Origin: Bacteroidia bacterium
GTDB taxonomy: Bacteria; Bacteroidota; Bacteroidia; Bacteroidales; UBA932
Reading direction: 5' to 3'
Length of the DNA: 64,000 bases
NCBI GenBank assembly: GCA_021153285.1
Contig: JAGKTT010000003.1
Location: 1-64,000, forward strand
Both the position numbers and the translations under genes were made by a program. The notes under the pieces were generated by a model. That model did no database searches. It was not told where the DNA came from and was given only the letters and a program-made list of their open reading frames with translations. The first letter of the stretch is position 1; every line of letters starts with the position of its first letter. This document shows positions 1 through 8,026 of the stretch, piece after piece.

Positions 1-353
1 TCACGGATAAGTTCCTTAGTGGTGGTCTTACCGTTGGTTCCTGTCAAAGCGATCACCGTCAATGGCTTACCGTTAACAATGGTCATAGAGCGATGCCATC
101 TGGCAAGCTCCTGAAGTGTCTTCAGAGTGTCATCCACCTTCACAAGACGCTGGTCTTCCACAGCTCCGGCAACAGAGTCTTTATTGACTACAGCATAAGC
201 TGCTCCGGCCTCGAGTGCCTTCAAGGCATATTCATTGCCATCAAAATTATCTCCCTTCAATGCAAAGAACATTTCACCACCCTTAAGGGAACGGGTGTCA
301 GTGGAAACGCCTGAGCATTCCTTGAATTTCCTGTATATACCTATTATTTCCAT
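1..353 (-). CDS. murF: MurF, UDP-N-acetylmuramoyl-tripeptide--D-alanyl-D-alanine ligase (N-terminal part, runs off the window)
   Basis: Cytoplasmic peptidoglycan precursor ligase that adds D-Ala-D-Ala to UDP-MurNAc-tripeptide using ATP. About 117 codons are visible. The N-terminal Mur-type substrate domain carries the motif VSTDTRSLKGGEMFFAL near residues 16-32, and the ATP-binding loop GTNGKTTT lies at about residues 105-112; this pair of motifs is typical of MurF. The start is the ATG at 353, only two bases after the dut stop codon, so the two genes are almost certainly co-transcribed from the dut promoter. The rest of the gene lies to the left of the window. Seen directly: domain order and P-loop. 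Inferred: MurF rather than MurE, from the N-terminal motif and the family pattern. Confidence 0.88.
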   Translation of the reverse strand, partial: MEIIGIYRKFKECSGVSTDTRSLKGGEMFFALKGDNFDGNEYALKALEAGAAYAVVNKDSVAGAVEDQRLVKVDDTLKTLQELARWHRSMTIVNGKPLTVIALTGTNGKTTTKELIR

Positions 354-355
354 AA

Positions 356-787
356 TTATCTTCCTGTACTTCCAAATCCTCCTTCTCCCCTCTCGGTCTG
401 ATCAAGGACCTCGACCTCATTCCACTCTACCTTTTCGTATCTTGCAACCACCATCTGAGCAATTCTTTCACCTGGATTGACGACAAAAGGCTCGTTGGAC
501 AGATTCACAAGAATGACCTTGATTTCTCCGCGATAATCCGCATCAATTGTTCCTGGGGAATTAAGAACCGATATGCCGAACTTGGCAGCAAGACCGCTGC
601 GAGGCCTGACCTGCGCTTCAGTACCGTCCGGAAGAGCAATAAAAAGGCCCGTAGGGATCATAGCTCTTTCCAGTGGATTCAATGTCAACGGTTCAGTGAT
701 ATTAGCCTTGAGATCCATTCCTGCAGACTTTTCCGTAGCATAGGCAGGTGTAGGATATGCCGATTTGTTTACAATCTGTACTTTCAT
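356..787 (-). CDS. dut: Deoxyuridine 5'-triphosphate nucleotidohydrolase (dUTPase)
   Basis: Hydrolyses dUTP to dUMP and pyrophosphate, keeping uracil out of DNA and supplying dTMP synthesis. The 143-residue protein has the trimeric dUTPase motifs in order: AGMDLKA (about residues 22-28), RSGLAAKFG, the GTIDADYRGE segment with the catalytic Asp, and the glycine-rich C-terminal motif GEGGFGSTG. An upstream in-frame extension of 27 residues exists but contains none of the family sequence, and MKVQIVNKS is the usual dUTPase beginning, so the ATG at 787 is chosen. It precedes murF by two bases. A Bacteroidota-type promoter lies just upstream (812-842). Confidence 0.95.
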   Translation of the reverse strand: MKVQIVNKSAYPTPAYATEKSAGMDLKANITEPLTLNPLERAMIPTGLFIALPDGTEAQVRPRSGLAAKFGISVLNSPGTIDADYRGEIKVILVNLSNEPFVVNPGERIAQMVVARYEKVEWNEVEVLDQTERGEGGFGSTGR

Positions 788-811
788 AAATGAATGAATT
801 AGAGAATCACG

Positions 812-842
812 CAAATTTACAACAAAAGGCACAGACCTGCAA
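812..842 (-). promoter_or_regulatory. Promoter of dut-murF
   Basis: Read on the minus strand: TTG (842-840), 20 bases, then TAAATTTG (819-812). This matches the Bacteroidota sigma-ABfr pattern TTG/TTTG, 19-21 bases, TAnnTTTG. It lies 25 bases before the dut start codon. Confidence 0.6.
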
Positions 843-846
843 CTGT

Positions 847-955
847 ACCACCTGAAGTATTCGACCACTTATGAGCAAACAGAAACAAGCCCGTGCCTGG
901 CACGCGCCTTCCCGTTTTTCCTGCTCATCAATAAAAGTGTCGAATTTCCGGTGGT
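847..955. repeat. Long imperfect palindrome upstream of dut
   Basis: An imperfect inverted repeat of about 109 bases centred on 898. The centre is a perfect hairpin, CGTGCC (892-897) and GGCACG (899-904). The outer arms share ACCACC, GAAGTATTCGAC on the left (from 847) and its counterpart GTCGAATTTCCGGTGGT on the right (939-955), with TGAGCA/TGCTCA between. The left arm contains the sequence AGTATTCGACCACTT that recurs at 1659-1672. No gene is encoded. It resembles a small non-autonomous inverted-repeat element or a structured RNA. The remaining bases to 1167 are AT-rich and show nothing recognisable. Confidence 0.6.
855..878. repeat. Direct repeat copy 1 (partner at 1657-1681)
   Basis: AAGTATTCGACCACTT followed by ATGAGCAA. 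The same 25-base sequence, with one extra G, occurs at 1657-1681 in the same orientation, so the two copies bracket the small secreted protein gene. A degenerate inverted third copy is at about 925-945, forming the right arm of the palindrome. Confidence 0.75.
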
Positions 956-1167
956 GAGGACAGGAAGATATATTGTATGTCTTTTTTACAAAACCTTGTT
1001 ATGCAAATATACGGAGATTATCTCAGAAAACAATAAAAAACACGGATATTTCAAGCAATCAGACTCCTAATGGCGCAGTTGCAAACTTTAAGATTTCGTA
1101 CTAATAAACCACATTGAATATCAAGAAATTACACAATAGAAAAAGATAAAATGTCAAACTTTTATCC

Positions 1168-1198
1168 TTGACATCATATCCTCTTTATCATAACTTTG
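1168..1198 (+). promoter_or_regulatory. Promoter of the small secreted protein gene
   Basis: TTG at 1168-1170, 20 bases, TAACTTTG at 1191-1198: a full match to the Bacteroidota promoter consensus. It is 43 bases before the ATG at 1242 and would transcribe the secreted protein and probably the TPR lipoprotein after it. Confidence 0.65.
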
Positions 1199-1241
1199 AT
1201 AGACATACCTAATTAATTATTAACTCAAAACAATTATCATT

Positions 1242-1625
1242 ATGAAACGATTTTTTATCTTTGCAGCAATGCTGCTGGCGATGACATTGAAAGCTTATGC
1301 AGAACCAGATTTTCCACCCCTCATCCTACCGGGAACAGATGACTACGTAATGACTCCAACTAATATGCACGATATCGACAGGAGTATTACCAGATGCATC
1401 TACACATATATTCCTGAAAACGGAAAAATAGATTTTTATTGTGAGGGTATCGGAAATGCTGAATTCCATCTGGTAGATCAGAACGGGTATACAATAGATT
1501 ATGTTAAATTCAACAGCAACATAACACATAACATAACATTACAATTGCCGGATACTAATGGAATCTACTATATATATTTATGGTCAGACACCCATCAAGG
1601 ACAGGCAGCAGTAATCATTGAATAA
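1242..1625 (+). CDS. Small secreted beta-rich protein, DUF3244-like
   Basis: 127 residues with a clear Sec signal peptide (MKRFFIFAAMLLAMTLKAYA, cleavage after AYA). The mature part is about 107 residues, predicted all-beta, ending in a pattern of hydrophobic strands and a GIYYIYLW motif near the C-terminus that resembles the small DUF3244 proteins of Bacteroidales (a small immunoglobulin-like or FN3-like fold). No catalytic motif is visible. It is followed by a TPR lipoprotein with a LuxR-like C-terminus, a pairing seen repeatedly in this order, so it may act with that regulator as a ligand or envelope-stress sensor; this is inference. It has its own strong promoter and is bracketed by 25-base direct repeats. 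The family assignment is tentative. Confidence 0.7.
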   Translation: MKRFFIFAAMLLAMTLKAYAEPDFPPLILPGTDDYVMTPTNMHDIDRSITRCIYTYIPENGKIDFYCEGIGNAEFHLVDQNGYTIDYVKFNSNITHNITLQLPDTNGIYYIYLWSDTHQGQAAVIIE

Positions 1626-1631
1626 TTAAAT

Positions 1632-1699
1632 ACGCAAGGTCAGTACGGTTCCACAAAAGTATTCGACCACTTGATGAGCAAGCCGTACAAGCCTTGCGT
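1632..1699. repeat. Inverted repeat between the small secreted protein and the TPR regulator
   Basis: Left arm 1632-1650 and right arm 1681-1699 are complementary in two blocks, ACGCAAGG and GTACGG, separated by a 3-base mismatch. The loop (1651-1680) contains most of the 25-base direct repeat. No U-tract follows directly on the plus strand, so it does not look like a classical terminator; it could be an attenuator or processing site between the two genes, or the end of a small element. Confidence 0.65.
1657..1681. repeat. Direct repeat copy 2 (partner at 855-878)
   Basis: AAAGTATTCGACCACTT plus GATGAGCAA, the second copy of the 25-base sequence. It sits in the loop of the 1632-1699 inverted repeat. 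Confidence 0.75.
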
Positions 1700-1720
1700 T
1701 ATACTTTTAGAGACATAAAT

Positions 1721-3358
1721 ATGAAGATGCCGGCGTTATTTACGGCCATTTTCCTACCATTCGTGCTGTTATGCTCATCCTGCACGAGAAAAGAGGCCTC
1801 AATAACAGATCAACTTGAACAAATCAGCATTCTTGCAGACACTGAGCCAGACACAGCCTACTTTGCAATTAAATCCATTGAAAAGAACGTCATAAAAAGC
1901 AAGGAAGGATTCGCGAAGTACTGCCTTGTATATAGCAAGATACTCGACAAGAACTATATTGACGCCACTTCTGACAGTCTTATTGCCCCAGCCTTCCTTT
2001 ACTACAGCAAGAAAGGGGCAAGTAAAGAAAAGGCTGAGGCATACTATTATGCTGGAAGAATTCAGGAAAACATCGGAAATTTCAGTAAGTCAATGGAGTA
2101 TCTGCATAGTGCAGAAAAGAGTCTGCCCGATGAAATTACTGAATTAGATGGCTTGATATACTCGGCAAAAGCAAGAATATATCATAACTCCATCGAATAC
2201 AAATCTGCCGCGCTGAATTACAATAAGGCAGCTGACACATACAGATTCCTGAATAACAAGAACAGATATTGTCTGAATAAACTGAGAGAAGCTGACTGTC
2301 TTCTCAAATGCCAACTTATCCAAGACACTCATTTAATCTTAAAGTCTCTGGAAGAAGATCTGAAAGATTTACCGGAAAGTACTGTAAATAAATATTATCA
2401 GGTAAAAATCGTTTATCTGGAAATGACCGGCAGTGACGAAAAAAGCAGGATGACAGAAGTTTATAGGTCGGCTATAAAAGACAAGAAGATTATAGACTGG
2501 ATTATGATAGCTCGCATAGCTCTAAGTAACAGGAATGCAGATTCAGCTCTAGAAGCTCTGCAAATGCACAGAAAATACAATTCCGAAAGTGGAGTTTACT
2601 TCTACTATCTGGCGAAAGCTTGCGAAATGAAGGAAGATTGGCCCGAAGCCGCCAAGGCATTTAAAGAATACATAAGTATACACTCGGGAATAGGTGCAGA
2701 TATCCTTTCCCAGGACACAAGGTTTGTAGAAGAAAGACGGATACATCAGGATACGATCGAGAAAGAAAAAAGTCGTAGAATAATTCTTTCCTTGGCCGCA
2801 ATAAGTTTTTTTATGGCCTTGGCAGTCGCCTCCCTGCTCATCATCACAATACGTAAGCAATTGAAGATCGAGAGTCTTCAAAGAGAGAATCTCCAGAACC
2901 AGCTCGACGAACTGATGCTGGAACGGGAGGAGCTGGCTGCACTTGAACAGAAAAACCGTGAAGGACGGAAAATCATATCCGAAAGGCTCCGGATAATAGA
3001 CCAGTTCGTTATGAGCGATGCCTTCAGCGACAGCATATTCGAGAGCAAGGCATCGGAAACTCTGAAGACAATTATCAGTGACAGAGCAGAATTCGTCAGA
3101 CAGAATCGACTTATATTCAATCAGTCATCATCTGAATTCATCCATCATCTCAAGGAAAAGGGACTGACAGACAGGGAGATCGACCATTGCTGTCTATACG
3201 CCATCGGAATGAACGGAAAGATGGTCACCACATTCACAAATGCAAAACGTCACTACCATATAGGCAGTGACGTCCGCAAAAAACTTGGATTAAACACCCA
3301 CGATACCAATATCAGCATCTACATCCGTAATCTATATCATCAGATGCAGAGCTTGTAA
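1721..3358 (+). CDS. TPR lipoprotein with transmembrane helix and degenerate LuxR-like C-terminus, putative signalling regulator
   Basis: 545 residues. The N-terminus (MKMPALFTAIFLPFVLLCSSC) is a lipoprotein signal with lipobox ending in Cys near residue 21. Helical repeats of TPR type fill about residues 30-340, followed by one transmembrane helix (about 360-382, IILSLAAISFFMALAVASLL), a coiled coil (about 385-430), and a C-terminal helix-turn-helix-like region starting LTDREIDHCCLYAIGMNGK. This architecture is common in Bacteroidales and is usually annotated only as a TPR or LuxR-like protein. A TTG-initiated extension from 1694 exists, but the ATG at 1721 gives the lipoprotein signal directly. 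The lipoprotein anchor together with an internal membrane helix suggests a sensor that spans the inner membrane, with the HTH in the cytoplasm. Function unproven. Confidence 0.8.
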   Translation: MKMPALFTAIFLPFVLLCSSCTRKEASITDQLEQISILADTEPDTAYFAIKSIEKNVIKSKEGFAKYCLVYSKILDKNYIDATSDSLIAPAFLYYSKKGASKEKAEAYYYAGRIQENIGNFSKSMEYLHSAEKSLPDEITELDGLIYSAKARIYHNSIEYKSAALNYNKAADTYRFLNNKNRYCLNKLREADCLLKCQLIQDTHLILKSLEEDLKDLPESTVNKYYQVKIVYLEMTGSDEKSRMTEVYRSAIKDKKIIDWIMIARIALSNRNADSALEALQMHRKYNSESGVYFYYLAKACEMKEDWPEAAKAFKEYISIHSGIGADILSQDTRFVEERRIHQDTIEKEKSRRIILSLAAISFFMALAVASLLIITIRKQLKIESLQRENLQNQLDELMLEREELAALEQKNREGRKIISERLRIIDQFVMSDAFSDSIFESKASETLKTIISDRAEFVRQNRLIFNQSSSEFIHHLKEKGLTDREIDHCCLYAIGMNGKMVTTFTNAKRHYHIGSDVRKKLGLNTHDTNISIYIRNLYHQMQSL

Positions 3359-3370
3359 GGCACCGTATGC

Positions 3371-5689
3371 TTAGTCGATATTCGGTTCATCCCAGACAAT
3401 AGTCTCAAGGCAGTTGAGAGTCTGGTTCTGGTCTCCAACAGAGAGAGCGAATTCACCCTTCTCGAGAGTCCATTTTCCATAATAGTTCACAAATGCAAGA
3501 TCCTTTGCAGTAACTTCGAGTTCCACTGTCTTGGTCTCACCTGGTGCGAGCTCGATCTTGTCGAATGCACGAAGACGACGTACATCTGGAGTAGAGCTTG
3601 CATAGATATCGCTTGAGAAGAGAAGAACGCTCTCCTTTCCTGCCACTTCACCTACATTGGTAACATCTACTGTAACCTTGATGACATCATCAGCCTTGAA
3701 CTCCTTATGAGACACTGTCATATTCGAGTAAGCGAACTTGGTGTAGCTTAGACCGTGTCCGAATGGCCACTGAACGTCCATAACAGCATTGTAGTTATAC
3801 ACACCTTCCATTGTACCCTGGTTTTCAGCTGGCTTGTAATCGTAAACAGCGAACTTGTTTGTGTACTTAGGATATGTGAATGGAAGCTTTGCGCTGAAAT
3901 TAGCCTCACCTGCGAGAAGAGTAGCAAGTGCATCAGCACCGTAGTTACCAGGAAGAAGGATGTCCACGATAGCTGTTGCAAGAGGCTCGATCTCACGGAT
4001 GATTCTTGGACGTCCCTCATTAAGCACAAGGACAATCGGTCTGCCGGTAGCTGCAAGAGCCTTCACAAGTGCGATCTGGTTGTCTGAAAGATCAAGATCC
4101 TCGTCATTACCAGGTGTCTCGCAATATGTATTCTCACCGATGCAGGCAATGATCACATCAGACTTGCGTGCTGCAGCTACAGCCTCTTTGACGCTTGTAG
4201 CCTCGTCAAACTTCCAGTTTCCGCTCATAAGGTCATACTCTACGCCTGGTACATAAGTGACATTGTCGAACTTAGCGTCGAGGGCTTCATAGATGGTATT
4301 GTACTGCTGGGTGAACTGAGGAATAGACGCGCCCTCGCCCTGCCAGGTGTAAGACCATCCGCCGTTGAGTGTTCTCATTGAATTGGCGTTAGGACCTGTA
4401 ACGAGGATACGGAGATTCTTCTGGAGCGGAAGAATACCGTTATTCTTGAGGAGAACCTCAGACTCGAGGGCAGCCTCATAAGCAAGCTTGGCGTGAGCTT
4501 CGCCACCGAATTCAGGATAATCCTCAAGCATTGTGTCCGGCTTATCAAAGAGACCGAGACGATATTTCAGACGAAGGACTCTGCGAGCAGCATCGTCGAT
4601 ACGTTCCATTGAAACTTCACCCTCCTCAACAAGTTCCTTGAGGTCGATAGCGAACTGGCACTCATAAGGAACCATCGCCATATCGATACCGGCATTGATG
4701 GCAAGCTTCACAGCCTCTTTCTTAGAGGAAGCCACGCGCTCACGTGTATAAAGGTTATTGATATCAGCCCAGTCGGTAACGATCATACCGTCCCAGTTCA
4801 GATCCTCCTTCACCCACTGAGTGAGAAGCTCTGTATTGCAGTGGAATGGCATACCGTTATTGCTGGCAGAGTTCACCATAATGCTGAGAGCACCAGCCTG
4901 CATTGCCTCCTTGAAAGGCTCGAAATGCTTTTCTCTGAGCTCAGATGCAGCGATTGAAGCCGGAGTACGGTCCTGACCTGTGACAGGAACGCCATATCCC
5001 ATAAAATGCTTGGCGCAAGCTGCGATGTGATAAGGACCTACGTGATTAGGATCTTCACCCTGCATACCTCTCACCTCTGCCACTGCCATCTGTGCATTCA
5101 CATATGCATCCTCACCGAAGCTTTCCCACATACGTGACCACTCCGGATTTCTTCCAAGGTCCATTGTAGGAGAAAATGTCCAAGGAACATTGGCAGCACG
5201 GCTTTCGTATGCTGTCACCATACCCATATTGTAGGCGTGAGTGCGGTTGAAGGAAGCTGCAAGATTGATTTCCTGCGGGAAGAGAGTTCCTCCAAGTACA
5301 TAAGAGGTACCGTGAATATGGTCGAGACCATAAAGAGTAGGTGTACCGGTCGCCTCGAGAGTGATGCGGTTGATTTCCTGAACGAACTTGTCATATCCTT
5401 CCGGAGTCTGGGCAATTCCGCCAGGAGTATTAAGGATAGAACCCACCTTGTAAGTCCTGATGATCGAATCACCAGCAGGAGTGATTTCAAGGCCGTTTGC
5501 AATGGCAGTAGAAGTGATCTGGGTCATCTGTCCGATCTTTTCCTCCAGGGTCATTCCCTTGAGCAGTTTCTCTACCTTTGCCTCGATATCCTTGTCCTGA
5601 GGAATCGCAGGAGCTACCTTTGGAGTAGTGGAGCAGGCAGTCAGAGCGACAATGGCCGCCGTCAAAGCAATAAATCTGTTCTTTTTCAT
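3371..5689 (-). CDS. Glycoside hydrolase family 3 beta-glucosidase, lipoprotein
   Basis: 772 residues. Lipoprotein signal with LTAC lipobox (Cys19), so it is anchored in the envelope. The GH3 N-terminal barrel holds the nucleophile Asp306 in the motif GMIVTDWAD, with KHF and RDMRTP-like substrate motifs before it (KHFMGYGVP). The alpha/beta sandwich follows, and the C-terminus is a fibronectin-III-like domain (GKESVLLFSSD, about 675-755). Overall it resembles the BglX type. It would release terminal glucose or xylose from beta-linked oligosaccharides. The ATG at 5689 is used because it starts the signal peptide and lies 7 bases after the stop of the upstream phosphatase gene; a longer in-frame start at 5725 would lack a proper signal. 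Last gene of a five-gene operon; convergent with the TPR regulator 12 bases away. Confidence 0.92.
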   Translation of the reverse strand: MKKNRFIALTAAIVALTACSTTPKVAPAIPQDKDIEAKVEKLLKGMTLEEKIGQMTQITSTAIANGLEITPAGDSIIRTYKVGSILNTPGGIAQTPEGYDKFVQEINRITLEATGTPTLYGLDHIHGTSYVLGGTLFPQEINLAASFNRTHAYNMGMVTAYESRAANVPWTFSPTMDLGRNPEWSRMWESFGEDAYVNAQMAVAEVRGMQGEDPNHVGPYHIAACAKHFMGYGVPVTGQDRTPASIAASELREKHFEPFKEAMQAGALSIMVNSASNNGMPFHCNTELLTQWVKEDLNWDGMIVTDWADINNLYTRERVASSKKEAVKLAINAGIDMAMVPYECQFAIDLKELVEEGEVSMERIDDAARRVLRLKYRLGLFDKPDTMLEDYPEFGGEAHAKLAYEAALESEVLLKNNGILPLQKNLRILVTGPNANSMRTLNGGWSYTWQGEGASIPQFTQQYNTIYEALDAKFDNVTYVPGVEYDLMSGNWKFDEATSVKEAVAAARKSDVIIACIGENTYCETPGNDEDLDLSDNQIALVKALAATGRPIVLVLNEGRPRIIREIEPLATAIVDILLPGNYGADALATLLAGEANFSAKLPFTYPKYTNKFAVYDYKPAENQGTMEGVYNYNAVMDVQWPFGHGLSYTKFAYSNMTVSHKEFKADDVIKVTVDVTNVGEVAGKESVLLFSSDIYASSTPDVRRLRAFDKIELAPGETKTVELEVTAKDLAFVNYYGKWTLEKGEFALSVGDQNQTLNCLETIVWDEPNID

Positions 5690-5696
5690 AATTATG

Positions 5697-6596
5697 TTAG
5701 TGTGTAAGTTTGTTTCCTGATGCAAGAATCAGCTCACCAAGTTCCTTGATATCACGACAGATGAGATCAGGCGGGAAGAATTCAGGATCCGGATTGGTAC
5801 GGGCATCCTCATCCACAGCCTCTGCTGTCTCCAGAGTAGTTTCTCCGGAAAGCACAAGTACACCGAAAGCACCGGCATTATGAGCCATAGCTGTATCTGT
5901 ATATATTCTGTCGCCTACCATCGCTATTTCATCCGGCTTCAATCCGTGACGTTCCAATATGCCCGCAAGCATATTCGGATCCGGCTTTCCAAGGGTTATG
6001 TCAGGTTTGCGTCCCGTAGCGTGCTCGATGCATTTACAGATGGATCCGCAGTCCACAAGTACGGTTCTCTGGTCTGTAGGGCATACACGGTCCGGATTGG
6101 TCGCGATATAAGGAATTCCCTGCGACGCCCACCACGAAGCGCGACAGAGCCTTGAATATTCCAATGTCATATCGAATGCCGCCACGAGCACGTCAGGAAC
6201 ATCGTCCGCGTCATCGGAACAGCTCTCGAAACCGGCTTTCTCGAACTGGGAGATCATACTCGGGGTTCCCAGCAGGAAAAGACGCTTTGCCGAAGGATAA
6301 TGCGCCTTGATATAATCGATTGCGGCCAATGAAGTCGTGTACATATTGTCCTCGTCAGCCTCGATGCCAAGTCCTTCAAGCTTCTTAAGATAGTCGGCAA
6401 CTGACTTTGACGGATTGTTGGTAAGGAACGAGTATCCGATTCCGTTGGCCTTCATCTCATTCAGGAAATCGATGGTAAACGGGAAAAGGGTGGTACCCAT
6501 ATAGATTGTCCCATCCATATCGAGGGCCAGGTGTCGGATCTTCGAAAGTTTCTCCTTAAGTTCCGGAGAAAGGCTCCGGTTATGGTTCGGTTTCAT
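5697..6596 (-). CDS. HAD-IIA family sugar-phosphate phosphatase, NagD-like
   Basis: 299 residues, cytoplasmic. HAD motif I is DMDGT (Asp26, Asp28), motif II is TNN (59-61) and the C-terminal motifs III/IV are KPDPNM and GDRIYTDTAMA, with the cap domain in between as in the NagD/phosphoglycolate phosphatase group (subclass IIA). Such enzymes dephosphorylate small phosphate esters, often as metabolite repair. It is separated by 6 bases from the hydrolase before it and 7 bases from the GH3 gene after it. The natural substrate cannot be deduced. Confidence 0.88.
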   Translation of the reverse strand: MKPNHNRSLSPELKEKLSKIRHLALDMDGTIYMGTTLFPFTIDFLNEMKANGIGYSFLTNNPSKSVADYLKKLEGLGIEADEDNMYTTSLAAIDYIKAHYPSAKRLFLLGTPSMISQFEKAGFESCSDDADDVPDVLVAAFDMTLEYSRLCRASWWASQGIPYIATNPDRVCPTDQRTVLVDCGSICKCIEHATGRKPDITLGKPDPNMLAGILERHGLKPDEIAMVGDRIYTDTAMAHNAGAFGVLVLSGETTLETAEAVDEDARTNPDPEFFPPDLICRDIKELGELILASGNKLTH

Positions 6597-6602
6597 ATAT
6601 TG

Positions 6603-7397
6603 TTATAATTCAAACATTTGCGAAGGATATTGTCTCGGCAGGCATCGCAGAGATACGGTTCCTTTTTCCACTCCTATCTCGCTGAGAGCGGCAGCCGCAC
6701 TCCTGTATGCAAGGTCGTGGGTATTGTTATTCTCGCTCAGGTGGCAGAGAAATATATTCTTCAAGGCAGGGTGCCAGAACCTCTTTATGGCACTGGCGCA
6801 TTCGTCATTGCTGAGATGTCCGCATCCCTGGACAATGCGCATCTTAAGCTCATATGTGTACGGACCGCTCATCAGCATATCCATATCATAATTCGACTCC
6901 ACCACGACTGTATCCGCCTGACGGGCAAATTCGACAGCCTCATCGGTCATACGTCCTATATCGGTCATTATCACGAACATACGGTCATCTGCCATTATAA
7001 CATAACCCACTGTCTGTGTCGCATCGTGCGGCACTACGAAATAACGCACCTTGAATCCGGCCACTTCATTCCACTCCCCTTCTTCAAGCATTCTCCGGCA
7101 AGGGCCAATGGTCGGTGCAGTGAATGTATGACGGGCAAGTGCATTATGTATGGCTCCGGCCGTGTATACAGGCTTGCTCAGACGTTTGCAGAAAGATCCC
7201 AGATGACGTATATGATCCAGATGGTCGTGCGTTACCAGCACAGCCGAAAAGGAATCTGTCGTCAGATTATATTCCTGAAGCGCCTTCTTCAGGCGACGGA
7301 TACTTACGCCGGCATCTATAAGTATTCCACTGTTTTCTGTTCCAAGATAATAGCAGTTGCCGCAGCTTCCGCTCGAAAGGCTCATAAATTTCACCAT
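6603..7397 (-). CDS. Metallo-beta-lactamase-fold hydrolase, YycJ/WalJ-like
   Basis: 264 residues. It begins MVKFMSLSSGSCGNCYYLG, typical of the YycJ/WalJ group, and has the metal-binding motif THDHLDH (His57, His59, Asp61, His62) and further ligand regions PHDATQT and HLSNDECA. Members are predicted cytoplasmic two-metal phosphodiesterases or exonucleases with a suspected link to DNA repair or cell-wall signalling. The ATG overlaps the stop codon of the upstream HAD gene (TGATG at 7395-7399), indicating translational coupling. Substrate unknown. Confidence 0.87.
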   Translation of the reverse strand: MVKFMSLSSGSCGNCYYLGTENSGILIDAGVSIRRLKKALQEYNLTTDSFSAVLVTHDHLDHIRHLGSFCKRLSKPVYTAGAIHNALARHTFTAPTIGPCRRMLEEGEWNEVAGFKVRYFVVPHDATQTVGYVIMADDRMFVIMTDIGRMTDEAVEFARQADTVVVESNYDMDMLMSGPYTYELKMRIVQGCGHLSNDECASAIKRFWHPALKNIFLCHLSENNNTHDLAYRSAAAALSEIGVEKGTVSLRCLPRQYPSQMFEL

Positions 7398-8026
7398 CAG
7401 TTCCAGCCCTCCAACACTTTATCCAACAGTGCCTCCAGATCTGTCCCCGGCTCGTAATACACCGCAGGAAGTCCGGCCCTGATCGATCCGTCCACATTTT
7501 TCTGCGAATCATCGATGAAAAGCATATCTTCCGCAGAGCCTCCTATATCCTCCATCACAGCCTTATAGAATTCCTCAGAAGGTTTCAGGGCTTTCATTTC
7601 AAATGAAAAATAACACTTCCGGAAGAGTTCCTCGAGGCTAGCTCCCGCCTCTGCAAAAAGCTGTCTGGAACGCGGGAGACAGATCGCATTATTGTTGCTG
7701 AGCATATAAAGGTCATAATTCTCAGCCAATCTCTTCAGAAGCGAAATCTTATAAGGCTCGATTCCGGTCAATATATGCCACATCGCCCTGTCTACATCTT
7801 CTACAGGAGACCCTGGACGAGACTCAGACAGGACTATCTGCCTGAACTCCTCTGCAGTAAGCTTTCCCTCTTCCAGATCCCCATAAATACCTTTCTGATG
7901 ACAGGGATCGATGATCTCATCTATCCTGTCATACCCTAGATAATCCTTGAAGGCCCTCTTGCAATCCTCGATATCCAGATCCACAAGCACGCCTCCCATA
8001 TCAAAAATCAAAGCTTTCCTATTCAT
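7397..8026 (-). CDS. HAD-family phosphatase, YihX-like
   Basis: 209 residues. Motif I is FDMGGVLVDLD (nucleophile Asp9), with Gly in place of the usual second Asp; this variant is normal in the YihX / HAD-IA variant 3 group. Motif II is LSNN, motif III the Lys in KALKPSEEFY, and motif IV FIDDSQKNV. A likely role is dephosphorylation of a sugar phosphate such as glucose 1-phosphate, by family only. The start is the ATG at 8026, which has an unusually good Shine-Dalgarno (GAGGAGG at about 8029-8035); a GTG at 8038 would give a longer form. It overlaps the end of the TPR gene by 8 bases and the hydrolase start by one. Confidence 0.85.
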   Translation of the reverse strand: MNRKALIFDMGGVLVDLDIEDCKRAFKDYLGYDRIDEIIDPCHQKGIYGDLEEGKLTAEEFRQIVLSESRPGSPVEDVDRAMWHILTGIEPYKISLLKRLAENYDLYMLSNNNAICLPRSRQLFAEAGASLEELFRKCYFSFEMKALKPSEEFYKAVMEDIGGSAEDMLFIDDSQKNVDGSIRAGLPAVYYEPGTDLEALLDKVLEGWN

